This document shows positions 18,407 to 26,687 of a stretch of 64,000 bases of DNA, one piece after another (the first letter of the stretch is position 1; each line of letters opens with the position of its first letter). Below the pieces are notes generated by a model. The model searched no databases. It was given only the letters and a program-made list of their open reading frames with translations, and was not told the origin of the DNA. The stretch spans positions 124,001-188,000 of the forward strand of contig NZ_ATYB01000009.1 of the NCBI RefSeq assembly GCF_000427465.1, written 5' to 3'. The DNA is from Sinorhizobium arboris LMG 14919. Lineage in GTDB: Bacteria; Pseudomonadota; Alphaproteobacteria; Rhizobiales; Rhizobiaceae. Position numbers and translations under genes: made by a program.

Positions 18407-18939
18407 TATGTGCGCTCCGCCAGGTGCTCGAGGGACATGTTTTCACCGGCGAAGGCGGCGATCTCTTCTTCCGTGATGCGTCCCGTCAGCAAGCGGAAAA
18501 GGCGTTCGAGCGCGATCAGGACGACGCCTGCTCCGGTGAAAAAGCCGATCCCGTAAACCCACAACATCGAGATGCCGGTAACCGGCGCGGCCATCGAGGC
18601 GTTGATCGGCGATTGCTTCCAGGTGCCCCAGAAGAAGATCGCCGACACGGCGATGATGACAATGTTGGAGAGGATCATGCAGATGATGCGGCCCTTGCGA
18701 CCGAACAGCATGACCATGGTCTCGACGCCGACGTGCGAATTTTCGCGAAAGGTGACGACCGCACCAATGAAGGTAAGCCACACAAAGAAATACCGCGACA
18801 TCTCGTCCGAGACGTTGATGCCGGAGTTGAAGCCATAGCGCAGCACGACGTTCAGGAACACCATGACGGCCATACCTGCGAGCAGCACGATCAGCAGCAG
18901 CTCGAGGAGCCTGTAGAAAATATCGATCGCTCTTTGCAT
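18406..18939 (-). CDS. TRAP transporter small permease (DctQ family)
   Basis: This is a 177-residue protein with four membrane segments and the DctQ signature NVSDEMSRYFFVWLTFIGAV in its second quarter. It bridges the binding protein and the large permease. It sits directly after the XylX-like dehydratase gene (18-base gap). Confidence 0.93.
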   Translation of the reverse strand: MQRAIDIFYRLLELLLIVLLAGMAVMVFLNVVLRYGFNSGINVSDEMSRYFFVWLTFIGAVVTFRENSHVGVETMVMLFGRKGRIICMILSNIVIIAVSAIFFWGTWKQSPINASMAAPVTGISMLWVYGIGFFTGAGVVLIALERLFRLLTGRITEEEIAAFAGENMSLEHLAERT

Positions 18940-18957
18940 CTGATCCTCCCCTTTCGG

Positions 18958-20118
18958 CTACAGGAGCCCGCGTTCAGCGAGGTTTTTCATCAGAGCGCCA
19001 AGGCCGAAGCTCCATTTCGGGCAGCGGTCGCTATGGTCGACCCAGTTTACAAGGCGCCCGAGGCGCGGCGTCGAGATCTCGACCCGGTCTCCGATTTCAT
19101 GCGTGAAACCAAGGCCTGCGCCGCGACGGTCCTTCACTGGCGCAAACATGGTTCCGAGGAAGAAAACCACGCCATCGGGATACTGGTGGTTGTCGTTGAG
19201 AAGCTGCGAAACGAGGTCTTCGGGGCTGCGGCTGATCGCCGACATCGGGCTGACGCCGGTCATCTTGAAACCTTCCCGGCCGTCGACGACAAGCGAGACC
19301 TCCGCCTGCTTCACGTCCTCGATCGTGAAGGCACCGTCGAAGAGCCGTATGAACGGGCCGATCGAGCAGGACGCATTATTGTCCTTCGCCTTGCTGAGAA
19401 GCAGTGCGGAGCGCCCTTCGAAATCGCGAAGGTTGACATCGTTGCCGAGCGCCGCGCCGACTATCTTGCCCTTCGACGTGACGGCGAGCACCACTTCCGG
19501 CTCCGGATTGTTCCAATCGGATTTGGGGTGGATGCCGATATGCGCACCGCAACCGACCGAAGACATGGGCTGCGCCTTGGTGAAGATTTCGGCATCGGGA
19601 CCAATACCCACTTCGAGGTACTGCGACCAGAGACCGAGTTCCTGGAGCAGTTGCTTGACCTCTGCCGCCTTGTCGGAACCGGCAACGAGGCCCTTGAGAT
19701 TGTCGCCGAGGACAGGGGCGAGCCGGCCGCGAATTTCCTGTGCGCGCAGCGGATCGCCCTTGGCCTGTTCCTCGATGACGCGCTCCAGCATGCTATCCGC
19801 AAAGGTCACGCCTGCCGCCTTGACGGCCTGCAGATCGGCGGGCGCCAGAAGATCGCCCGCCTCGCCTCGGAGGAATGCATCGAGAGAGCCGAGGCTTGCA
19901 AAACGCGAAGTATCGCGCAAGCCGTCGACAAGACCTTCGATCTCAAGAAGCGCGGAAAGCGTTGCCGCGAGGGGAGTAAGGTCGAAAACCTCTCCACCGG
20001 AGACCAGGACCGGGCAAGGCCCGCCTGCCGTTTTGGACCAGACACGCCCGACGAGCACCGCGCTGGATGCATCTGCAGGTAGGATTGAATCGGCGCTCAG
20101 CGCCTGCTCGAAATTCAC
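18958..20118 (-). CDS. FAH-family 2-keto-3-deoxy-aldonate dehydratase (XylX-like)
   Basis: This is a 386-residue fumarylacetoacetate-hydrolase-fold enzyme. From memory of the family it matches Caulobacter XylX (2-keto-3-deoxy-D-xylonate dehydratase) closely in length and in long blocks: KAAGVTFADSMLERVIEE, LWSQYLEVGIGPDAEIF, ALGNDVNLRDFEGRSALLL, AKDNNASCSIGPFIRLFD and GALMKNLAERGLL. The metal ligands would be in the IGPDAEIF and LGNDVN region. The GTG start at 20118 follows GGAGG. It heads the TRAP operon and sits beside a FadR-type regulator and a perfect dyad at 20164. Probable role: dehydration of a 2-keto-3-deoxy sugar acid to an alpha-keto semialdehyde. The stereochemistry of the substrate cannot be read from sequence. 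Confidence 0.85.
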   Translation of the reverse strand: MNFEQALSADSILPADASSAVLVGRVWSKTAGGPCPVLVSGGEVFDLTPLAATLSALLEIEGLVDGLRDTSRFASLGSLDAFLRGEAGDLLAPADLQAVKAAGVTFADSMLERVIEEQAKGDPLRAQEIRGRLAPVLGDNLKGLVAGSDKAAEVKQLLQELGLWSQYLEVGIGPDAEIFTKAQPMSSVGCGAHIGIHPKSDWNNPEPEVVLAVTSKGKIVGAALGNDVNLRDFEGRSALLLSKAKDNNASCSIGPFIRLFDGAFTIEDVKQAEVSLVVDGREGFKMTGVSPMSAISRSPEDLVSQLLNDNHQYPDGVVFFLGTMFAPVKDRRGAGLGFTHEIGDRVEISTPRLGRLVNWVDHSDRCPKWSFGLGALMKNLAERGLL

Positions 20119-20163
20119 CAGAAATCCTCCGCTTATCTCGCACCTGGAAGTACGGGTTCCTTA

Positions 20164-20182
20164 TTGTCAGGATGTCTGACAA
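20164..20182. promoter_or_regulatory. Candidate FadR-type operator upstream of the XylX/TRAP operon
   Basis: TTGTCAG-GATGT-CTGACAA is a perfect seven-base inverted repeat 46 bases upstream of the operon start. It contains GTCTGAC, the core pattern of FadR-subfamily GntR regulators such as LldR (GTCNGAC). Related cores occur at 21048 and 22613. Confidence 0.7.
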
Positions 20183-20297
20183 CGGGATGACCCGCTTCTA
20201 GTATGACTTTTTGGCCATGTCTAGGCCGTCGGTAAGTAAAGTCTGATATTCTTCCAGGACCTCGCGGACGGCGCCAACCGATCCGTCCGCTGCGGGC

Positions 20298-21008
20298 CTA
20301 GAAGCTTTCAATCGTCAAGTCCAGACGCGCCGCTGCCCCGTTCAGATGATACCGCATTGCCTCCTCAGCCTTGACGGGATCCCGTGCCGCCACGCCATCG
20401 CGGATCGAGACATGTTCTGCAATCGTGACTTCAACGATTTCCTCCAGTATCGCGGCGGCACGCGCCGCGTTGATGGCCAGGCTGATCCGCTCCGCGATGA
20501 ATCCGATGAAGAGCAGGAAATATTCGTTGTGGGTTGCCGCCGCGATTGCGCGGTGAAAGGCGAGGTCGGCGACGATCCCCTGCTCCGTCCATTTCTCTGC
20601 ACCGGTCATCTGCTGCAGCGCTTCGTCGATCTTGCCCAGATCCTCCGGTGTATGATGGATCGCCGCAAGTCGTGCCGCCTCCACCTCCAGCGGAATCCGG
20701 AGCTGAAAGAGATCACGGAAGCTTCCCCGGTTCGAGAGATCTCCCTGCTCTATCCGAAGCGATTGCCGGCGTTCGATTTCCGTGGCGAAGGCGCCGACAC
20801 CTTGGCGGGTCTCCACCAGCCCCTCATTGCGCAATTGGGCTATGGCCTCCCGCACGACCGAGCGGCTGACCCCGAAGGTCTTGGCTAGCAGATGCTCCGT
20901 CGGCAGTTTCTCTCCGGGCGCGATACGTCCCTCGATGATCTCCCTGCCGATCTTCGCAGCGATGCGCGCGGGCAGATGCTCGCTCCTGCTGAGCTGACCG
21001 AAATCCAT
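20298..21008 (-). CDS. GntR/FadR-family transcriptional regulator
   Basis: This is a 236-residue regulator with an N-terminal winged helix (KLPTEHLLAKTFGVSRSVVR, then EAIAQLRNEGLVETRQGVGAF) and a C-terminal all-helical FCD ligand domain (DLAFHRAIAAATHNEYFLLF with the metal-binding Asp/His pattern, AEHVSIRDGVAARD). These features place it in the FadR subfamily. The ATG at 21008 is chosen; a TTG nine bases upstream has comparable spacing to AGAGGAG. It lies between the oxidase and dehydratase/TRAP units and is the likely repressor of both and of the divergent denD operon, given the three shared dyads. Confidence 0.92.
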   Translation of the reverse strand: MDFGQLSRSEHLPARIAAKIGREIIEGRIAPGEKLPTEHLLAKTFGVSRSVVREAIAQLRNEGLVETRQGVGAFATEIERRQSLRIEQGDLSNRGSFRDLFQLRIPLEVEAARLAAIHHTPEDLGKIDEALQQMTGAEKWTEQGIVADLAFHRAIAAATHNEYFLLFIGFIAERISLAINAARAAAILEEIVEVTIAEHVSIRDGVAARDPVKAEEAMRYHLNGAAARLDLTIESF

Positions 21009-21047
21009 TGCCGCCAAGATTGCTCCTCTCCACCAGATCACGATGAC

Positions 21048-21068
21048 TTTAGGTCGGACCGACCTAAA
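21048..21068. promoter_or_regulatory. Perfect dyad between the oxidase and gntR genes (candidate autoregulatory operator)
   Basis: Ten-base arms TTTAGGTCGG and CCGACCTAAA surround one central base. With no loop and no T-tract, it fits a protein-binding site better than a terminator. It overlaps the oxidase stop codon and lies 39 bases before gntR. It carries GTCGGAC, matching the GTCNGAC pattern seen at 20164. Confidence 0.6.
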
Positions 21069-22515
21069 ATCTCAATTGACAACCAGGGTTCATGATCATC
21101 TCGGGATCAATGGCATGCTTTAGCGCCGTCAACAACTTTCGACGGGTGCCGGTCAGCCTGACATCGAAATCCGGGCGCTTCAGGCGGCCGATACCGTGCT
21201 CGGCGCTGATGCTTCCGGTGTAGCGATCGAGCACCTCGTTGACGACCATTTTGGCCGTGTAAATGCATTGGACTCGCTCCTCGGACGTACTGCCTGCCGG
21301 CGGCAAGACGTTGAGATGCACATTGCCGTCGCCGACATGGCCGTAGGAGACGCTGACAGCGCCCGGAAGCGCCTCGGATACCGCCTTTTCCGCCTCCTCG
21401 ACGAAGGATGCGAGCTGTGAGAGCGGTACGGAAATATCGGTGCGCATATGCGTGCCGCGCTTCGCCTGGCCTTCGTTCATGCCTTCGCGGATCAGCCAAA
21501 GATTGCGAGCTTGCGTCTGCGAGGCGGCGATCGTTCCGTCGACGACGAGCCCTTCCTCCATCACACCTTCAAGGAAGCGCTGCATCAGATCGTCGACATC
21601 GACGAGACCGGAGCCGGAAATCTCCATGAGCACATAGGCCGGATATTCCGCCGGGATCGGGATCGGCAGATCGGGCATCGCCTCCTGCGCCAAGGTGAAG
21701 GCGAGCGGCGGCATGAACTCGAAGGCCGACATCAGATCACAGCAGTCCCGCCGCGCCCGGCGATAAAGCGTGATGGCGTCTTCCAGCGAGGCAAGCCCGA
21801 GCAGCGCGGTAGATACGCGGTCGGGATAGGGCATCAGCTTGAGGGAAACGGCGGTGATGATGCCGAGTGTGCCTTCCGCACCGATGAACAGCTGCTTCAG
21901 GTCAATACCGCGATTGTCCTTTCTCAGCGTCGAAAGACCTTCGAGGATGCTGCCGTCCGGGAGAACCACTTCAAGTCCAAGCACCAGTTCACGGGTCATG
22001 CCGTAGCGGAGCACGTTGACGCCGCCGGCGTTCGTCGAAACATTCCCTCCGATCAGGCAGCTTCCCTGCGCGCCGAGCGCAAGCGGAAAGAACATGCCCG
22101 TTTCCGCAATCGCATCCTTGAGCTCGGACAGGATGCAGCCGGCCTCCACAACTGCGGAAAAGTCGTCGGCATCGATCTTGCGGATGCGGTTCATGCGTTC
22201 GAGAGAAAGCACGACCTGCCGCTCCGGCGCATCGGGGATTGCGCCAAGCACGAGGCCGGTATTGCCGCCCTGCGGCACGATCGAAAGCCCGAGTTCGCGG
22301 CAGGCTTTCACAGCCGCTGCGACCTGCTCGGTCGAGCGCGGGCGAATCACAGCCACGGCGCCGCTGGTCACGTCGCCATGCCAGTCACGGCAGTAGCGGA
22401 GCGTTTCTTCCGTTTCCGTCAGCACCATGCCTTCACCGAGCATACGGCGTAGCGCCAGGCGCTGTTCCGCAAGGCCCGTCGCATCCTCTATCGTGGCCGC
22501 AATTCCGCTCGTCAT
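21064..22515 (-). CDS. FAD-linked oxidase / D-2-hydroxyacid dehydrogenase (GlcD/D2HGDH-like)
   Basis: This is a 483-residue protein with a PCMH-type FAD domain (VAVIRPRSTEQVAAAVKACR, IVPQGGNTGLVLGA, GGNVSTNAGGVNVLRYG) and a C-terminal FAD-oxidase domain with the metal-binding SYGHVGDGNVHLNV and SAEHGIGRLKR motifs. The family includes D-lactate, D-2-hydroxyglutarate and glycolate dehydrogenases that pass electrons to a quinone, ETF or cytochrome. The ATG at 22515 follows AGGCAAGGCGG; the longer frame upstream crosses the divergent promoter. Next to sugar-acid genes it may oxidise glycolate or another D-2-hydroxyacid released from the substrate. Confidence 0.88.
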   Translation of the reverse strand: MTSGIAATIEDATGLAEQRLALRRMLGEGMVLTETEETLRYCRDWHGDVTSGAVAVIRPRSTEQVAAAVKACRELGLSIVPQGGNTGLVLGAIPDAPERQVVLSLERMNRIRKIDADDFSAVVEAGCILSELKDAIAETGMFFPLALGAQGSCLIGGNVSTNAGGVNVLRYGMTRELVLGLEVVLPDGSILEGLSTLRKDNRGIDLKQLFIGAEGTLGIITAVSLKLMPYPDRVSTALLGLASLEDAITLYRRARRDCCDLMSAFEFMPPLAFTLAQEAMPDLPIPIPAEYPAYVLMEISGSGLVDVDDLMQRFLEGVMEEGLVVDGTIAASQTQARNLWLIREGMNEGQAKRGTHMRTDISVPLSQLASFVEEAEKAVSEALPGAVSVSYGHVGDGNVHLNVLPPAGSTSEERVQCIYTAKMVVNEVLDRYTGSISAEHGIGRLKRPDFDVRLTGTRRKLLTALKHAIDPEMIMNPGCQLRF

Positions 22516-22612
22516 CCGCCTTGCCTTCCTCCGCGCCGGTCCATGTGCTCGCACGTGAGCCGAGAATCTTTCCGCGAACCGCCAATATCCTGTTTTCAAG
22601 CGAAGCATATAA

Positions 22613-22627
22613 GGTTATCAGACAACC
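22613..22627. promoter_or_regulatory. Candidate FadR-type operator in the oxidase-denD divergent promoter
   Basis: GGTTATCAGACAACC reads GGTTGTCTGATAACC on the other strand. Its TGTCTGAYAAC core matches the dyad at 20164. It lies between the divergent oxidase (22515) and denD (22698) starts, where one regulator could control both. Confidence 0.6.
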
Positions 22628-22697
22628 GTACAAGACAAATTTTCGAACCCGCATGAAAGACCTGGTCGCATGCGGCCTCACCATGGAGGAGACACCC

Positions 22698-23681
22698 ATG
22701 CATATCCTGATCATCGGCGCTGCCGGGATGGTCGGCCGCAAGCTCACGCAACGACTTGTCAAAGACGGCACTCTCGGCGGCAAGCCGGTCGAGAAGCTGA
22801 CGCTCGTGGACGTGGTGGCGCCGGAGGCGCCGCAGGGCTTTACCGGGACGGCCGTGGCACGCGAAGGCGACCTTTCCGCTTCCGGCGAAGCCGAAAAGCT
22901 GATCGAGGGGCGCCCGGATGTTATCTTCCATCTGGCGGCAATCGTTTCGGGTGAAGCCGAACTCGACTTCGACAAGGGCTACCGCATCAATCTTGACGGC
23001 ACGCGCTATCTCTTCGATGCAATCCGCCTCGCTCACAATCAGGACGGCTACAAGCCTCGCCTCGTCTTCACTTCATCGATCGCCGTGGTCGGAGCACCGC
23101 TCCCCTTCCCCATCCCCGACGATTATCACCTCACTCCGCTCACGAGCTACGGCACCCAGAAAGCGGTCTGCGAGCTGCTGCTCTCCGACTACAGCCGCCG
23201 CGGCTTCTTCGATGGCATCGGCATCCGCCTGCCGACGATATGCATCCGTCCCGGAAAGCCCAACAAGGCCGCTTCCGGTTTCTTCTCCAATATCCTGCGC
23301 GAGCCGCTGGTCGGCCAGGAAGCCGTACTGCCTGTTTCAGAGGATGTCCGCCACTGGCATACTTCGCCCCGATCGGCGGTCGGCTTCCTTATCCACGGCG
23401 CGACGATCGACCTTGAAAAGGTCGGCCCGCGGCGAAACCTTTCCATGCCGGGTCTCAGTGCCACCGTCGGCGAGCAGATCCAGGCGCTGCGCCGCGTTGC
23501 CGGCGAAAGGGCCGCGAAGCTCATCCGCCGCGAACCCGACGAGATGATCATGAAGATGGTCGCCGGCTGGGCACCGGGCTTCGAGGCCAAGCGCGCCACC
23601 GAACTTGGCTTCACCGCCGAAAAGAGCTTCGACGAGATCATCCGCGTGCACATCGAGGACGAACTGGGAGGAAAGCTGTGA
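22698..23681 (+). CDS. denD: D-erythronate dehydrogenase-like SDR (DenD)
   Basis: This is a 327-residue extended short-chain dehydrogenase: NAD-binding ILIIGAAGMVGRKL at the N-terminus, catalytic Ser in FTSSIAVVG, and Tyr/Lys in TSYGTQKAVCELL. The RLPTICIRPGKPNKAASGFF block and RHWHTSPRSAVGFL are those of DenD, which oxidises D-erythronate at C2 in C4 sugar-acid pathways. The ATG at 22698 follows ATGGAGGAGACACCC; longer upstream frames lie inside the divergent promoter. It starts an operon with the 3-hydroxyacid dehydrogenase and the XylD-like dehydratase, overlapping the next gene by GTGA. The symbol reflects the family; the substrate here could be a related 2-hydroxy acid. Confidence 0.85.
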   Translation: MHILIIGAAGMVGRKLTQRLVKDGTLGGKPVEKLTLVDVVAPEAPQGFTGTAVAREGDLSASGEAEKLIEGRPDVIFHLAAIVSGEAELDFDKGYRINLDGTRYLFDAIRLAHNQDGYKPRLVFTSSIAVVGAPLPFPIPDDYHLTPLTSYGTQKAVCELLLSDYSRRGFFDGIGIRLPTICIRPGKPNKAASGFFSNILREPLVGQEAVLPVSEDVRHWHTSPRSAVGFLIHGATIDLEKVGPRRNLSMPGLSATVGEQIQALRRVAGERAAKLIRREPDEMIMKMVAGWAPGFEAKRATELGFTAEKSFDEIIRVHIEDELGGKL

Positions 23682-24574
23682 TCGGGAAGCCGAAGATTGC
23701 GTTTCTAGGCACGGGCTTGATGGGTGCGCCGATGGCACGGCGTCTCCTCGATGCCGGTTTTCCGGTTACGGTCTGGAACCGTGATGCCGGCAAGGCCGAG
23801 CCGCTGGCCGCCAACGGTGCTGAAGTTGCTGCCTCGCCGGCCGATGCCGTTGCCGGCGCTGCAGTCGTCTTTACGATGCTGACCAATGGCCAGGCCGTAT
23901 CCGAGGTCCTGTTCGAGCGCGGCGTCGCCGATGCACTGCCGGAAGGCACGATCGTGGTGGATTGCAGTTCCATCGCCCCGCCGATCGCCCGCGAACATGC
24001 CCGCAGATTGGCAGAAAAGGGCATCCGTCATCTCGACGCGCCGGTTTCGGGCGGCGTCGTCGGCGCGGCCGCCGGTACGCTCGCCATCATGGCCGGCGGC
24101 GATGGCGCCGTTGTTGAAAGCCTCAAGGACGTCTTCGCGGTGCTCGGCCGCGTGACCCACGTGGGCCCGAGCGGTGCCGGCCAGGTCTGCAAGCTCGCGA
24201 ACCAACAGATCGTCGCCGTGACCATCGGCGCAGTGGCCGAAGCCATGATCCTGGTGGACGCAGGGGGAGCCTCGCGCGCGGCCTTTCGGGACGCGATCCG
24301 CGGCGGCTTTGCCGAAAGCCGGATCCTGGAACTGCACGGCGCCCGTATGGTGGAGCGCAACTTCACGCCGGGCGGCGCGTCGATCAACCAGCTGAAGGAC
24401 CTGAATGCCGTAATGGCCATGGCGGAAGAAGTCTCCCTGGAGCTTCCCCTGACCAGGCAGGTGTGGCAGGAGTTTGCCGATTTCGTCGAGTCCGGCGGAG
24501 CCGAACAGGATCACAGCGGCCTGCTTCTGCATCTCGAAAAGCTCAACCCAAGGAACAAGGTCCGTCATGACTGA
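23678..24574 (+). CDS. NAD(P)-dependent beta-hydroxyacid dehydrogenase (LtnD/GarR-like)
   Basis: This is a 298-residue 3-hydroxyisobutyrate-dehydrogenase-family enzyme: Rossmann [18 protein letters not shown], the family signature [16 protein letters not shown], and the catalytic Lys in [12 protein letters not shown]. The GTG start overlaps the denD stop. Members reduce tartronate semialdehyde or oxidise L-threonate and related acids. Placement between DenD and an aldonate dehydratase suggests a sugar-acid step but not which one. Confidence 0.9.
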   Translation: MIGKPKIAFLGTGLMGAPMARRLLDAGFPVTVWNRDAGKAEPLAANGAEVAASPADAVAGAAVVFTMLTNGQAVSEVLFERGVADALPEGTIVVDCSSIAPPIAREHARRLAEKGIRHLDAPVSGGVVGAAAGTLAIMAGGDGAVVESLKDVFAVLGRVTHVGPSGAGQVCKLANQQIVAVTIGAVAEAMILVDAGGASRAAFRDAIRGGFAESRILELHGARMVERNFTPGGASINQLKDLNAVMAMAEEVSLELPLTRQVWQEFADFVESGGAEQDHSGLLLHLEKLNPRNKVRHD

Positions 24575-26345
24575 CAAACCCCAGCGCCGCCTGCGCTCGC
24601 AGGACTGGTTCGACAATCCGGACCATATCGACTTGACAGCGCTCTATCTGGAGCGGTTCATGAACTACGGCGTGACGCCGGAGGAATTGCGTTCCGGCAA
24701 GCCCATCATCGGCATTGCCCAAAGCGGCAGCGATCTCACCCCGTGCAATCGGGTACACATGGATCTGGCCAAGCGCGTGCGCGACGGCATCCGCGATGCC
24801 GGCGGCATTCCGATCGAATTCCCGACGCATCCGATTTTCGAGAACTGCAAGCGCCCGACGGCCGCCCTCGATCGCAACCTCGCCTATCTCGGCCTTGTCG
24901 AAATTCTCTACGGCTATCCGCTGGATGGGGTGGTGCTGACCACCGGCTGCGACAAGACCACGCCGGCTGCCCTGATGGCGGCCTCGACCGTCGATATCCC
25001 GGCGATCGTGCTCTCCGGCGGCCCCATGCTCGACGGCTGGCACGAAGGTGACCTCGCCGGCTCCGGCACGGTGATCTGGCGCATGCGGCGCAAGTTCGCG
25101 GCAGGCGAGATCGACCGCGAAGAGTTCCTGCAGGCGGCGCTCGATTCGGCTCCTTCCGTCGGCCATTGCAACACCATGGGCACGGCTTCGACAATGAACG
25201 CGATGGCCGAAGCACTCGGCATGTCGCTGACCGGCTGCGGCGCGATTCCGGCTGCCTATCGCGAGCGGGGACAAATGGCCTATCGTACCGGGCGCCGCGC
25301 CGTGGAAATCGTCTTCGAGGACCTGAAACCCTCCGACATCCTGACCCGGGAAGCCTTTCTCAACGCCATCCGCGTCAACTCGGCGATCGGCGGATCGACC
25401 AATGCCCAGCCACATCTTGCGGCCATGGCCAAGCATGCCGGCGTCGAGCTCTATCCGGACGACTGGCAGGTACATGGCTTCGATATCCCGCTGCTTGCCA
25501 ACGTCCAGCCGGCGGGTGCCTATCTCGGCGAACGCTATCACCGCGCGGGTGGCACGCCCGCCATCATGTGGGAGCTCCTGAAGGCTGGAAAACTTCACGG
25601 CGACTGTGGCACCGTCACGGGTAAAACCATGGCCGAGAACCTCGAAGGACGCGAATCCACGGACCGGGAGGTTATTCGGCCCTTCAACGATCCTCTCAAG
25701 GAAAAGGCAGGTTTCCTGGTACTGAAGGGCAATCTCTTCGATTTCGCCATCATGAAGATGAGCGTGGTCTCCGACGATTTCAGGAAGCGCTATCTTCAGG
25801 AGCCGGGCCGCGAGGGCGTTTTCGAAGGCAAGGCCGTGGTCTTCGATGGTTCGGAGGACTACCACAAGCGCATCAACGACTCCGAACTCGAGATCGACGA
25901 GAACACCATCCTGGTGATCCGCGGCGCTGGCCCGCTCGGCTGGCCGGGATCGGCCGAGGTCGTGAACATGCAGCCGCCGGATCATCTCTTGAAGCGCGGC
26001 ATCAGCAGCTTGCCGACCATCGGTGACGGCCGCCAATCCGGCACGGCCGACAGCCCCTCCATCCTCAACGCCTCCCCGGAAAGTGCGGCCGGCGGCGGTC
26101 TCGCCTGGCTTCGCAACGGTGACGTGATCCGCATCGACTTCAATCAGGGCCGCTGCGACATGCTGATATCCGATGAGGAGATCGAAAGACGCAGGGCGGA
26201 CGGTATTCCCGCCGTGCCGGCCGATGCCACGCCCTGGCAGCGCATCTACCGCAAGTCCGTCACCCAGCTTTCCGACGGCGCTGTGCTCGATGGTGCAGCG
26301 GAGTTCCGGCAAATCGCCAAGAATATGCCGCGCCACAATCACTAG
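24567..26345 (+). CDS. IlvD/Edd-family aldonate dehydratase (XylD-like)
   Basis: This is a 592-residue dehydratase that, from memory of the family, closely matches Caulobacter xylonate dehydratase Xyl[41 protein letters not shown] and [19 protein letters not shown]. The [2Fe-2S] ligands fall at Cys60 (LTPCNRVH), Cys128 (TTGCDKTT) and Cys201 (VGHCNTMG), the same numbers I recall for the Caulobacter enzyme. It would convert an aldonate (D-xylonate or a relative) to the 2-keto-3-deoxy acid that the XylX-like enzyme at 18958 then dehydrates. The ATG at 24567 overlaps the previous gene by eight bases. It ends the denD operon and is followed by a clear terminator. Confidence 0.9.
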   Translation: MTDKPQRRLRSQDWFDNPDHIDLTALYLERFMNYGVTPEELRSGKPIIGIAQSGSDLTPCNRVHMDLAKRVRDGIRDAGGIPIEFPTHPIFENCKRPTAALDRNLAYLGLVEILYGYPLDGVVLTTGCDKTTPAALMAASTVDIPAIVLSGGPMLDGWHEGDLAGSGTVIWRMRRKFAAGEIDREEFLQAALDSAPSVGHCNTMGTASTMNAMAEALGMSLTGCGAIPAAYRERGQMAYRTGRRAVEIVFEDLKPSDILTREAFLNAIRVNSAIGGSTNAQPHLAAMAKHAGVELYPDDWQVHGFDIPLLANVQPAGAYLGERYHRAGGTPAIMWELLKAGKLHGDCGTVTGKTMAENLEGRESTDREVIRPFNDPLKEKAGFLVLKGNLFDFAIMKMSVVSDDFRKRYLQEPGREGVFEGKAVVFDGSEDYHKRINDSELEIDENTILVIRGAGPLGWPGSAEVVNMQPPDHLLKRGISSLPTIGDGRQSGTADSPSILNASPESAAGGGLAWLRNGDVIRIDFNQGRCDMLISDEEIERRRADGIPAVPADATPWQRIYRKSVTQLSDGAVLDGAAEFRQIAKNMPRHNH

Positions 26346-26687
26346 GTTCCAGTGTCCGAAGATCGAGCGCCCTGTGTCGCCCATTTTGGACGCACGGCGC
26401 TCCAAGACCCCGATGATGGAAGGGCGGCTCCGGCCGCCCATTTTTTTTGGCAGCCTTCCAGGTCCGTGCTGCTCCTGGTCCGTAAAATCTGTCCTCTGTC
26501 CAGCGTAGCGACCCCTCGAATCGCGAGCAACGAAAGACGGCTTCAGCCGCAAGGCCACCGTCGCAACCCCATGTGCAAGTCGAATCTTCCCGGCGACTTT
26601 CCCTTCGCCGGGATCGTCTGCGCGAGAAGCGCGTTCCCCTCCTGAATGTTTGAACACCACATCGTTTCATTCATGAAAGGAACCGGC
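26346..26687. other. Intergenic region between the XylD-like gene and otsA
   Basis: No gene is supported here. The region holds the xylD terminator (26422-26448) and presumably the otsA promoter. Short open frames on both strands have no family features. Confidence 0.6.
26422..26448 (+). terminator. Rho-independent terminator after the XylD-like gene
   Basis: GGGCGGC and GCCGCCC form a seven-base stem with a TCCG loop, followed by A and eight T bases. It is the cleanest intrinsic terminator in the window. Confidence 0.85.

Noticed and set aside
24543..26660. Minus-strand frame of 705 codons
   Set aside because: It is antisense to the XylD-like gene, which has full family motifs; the frame has shadow composition.
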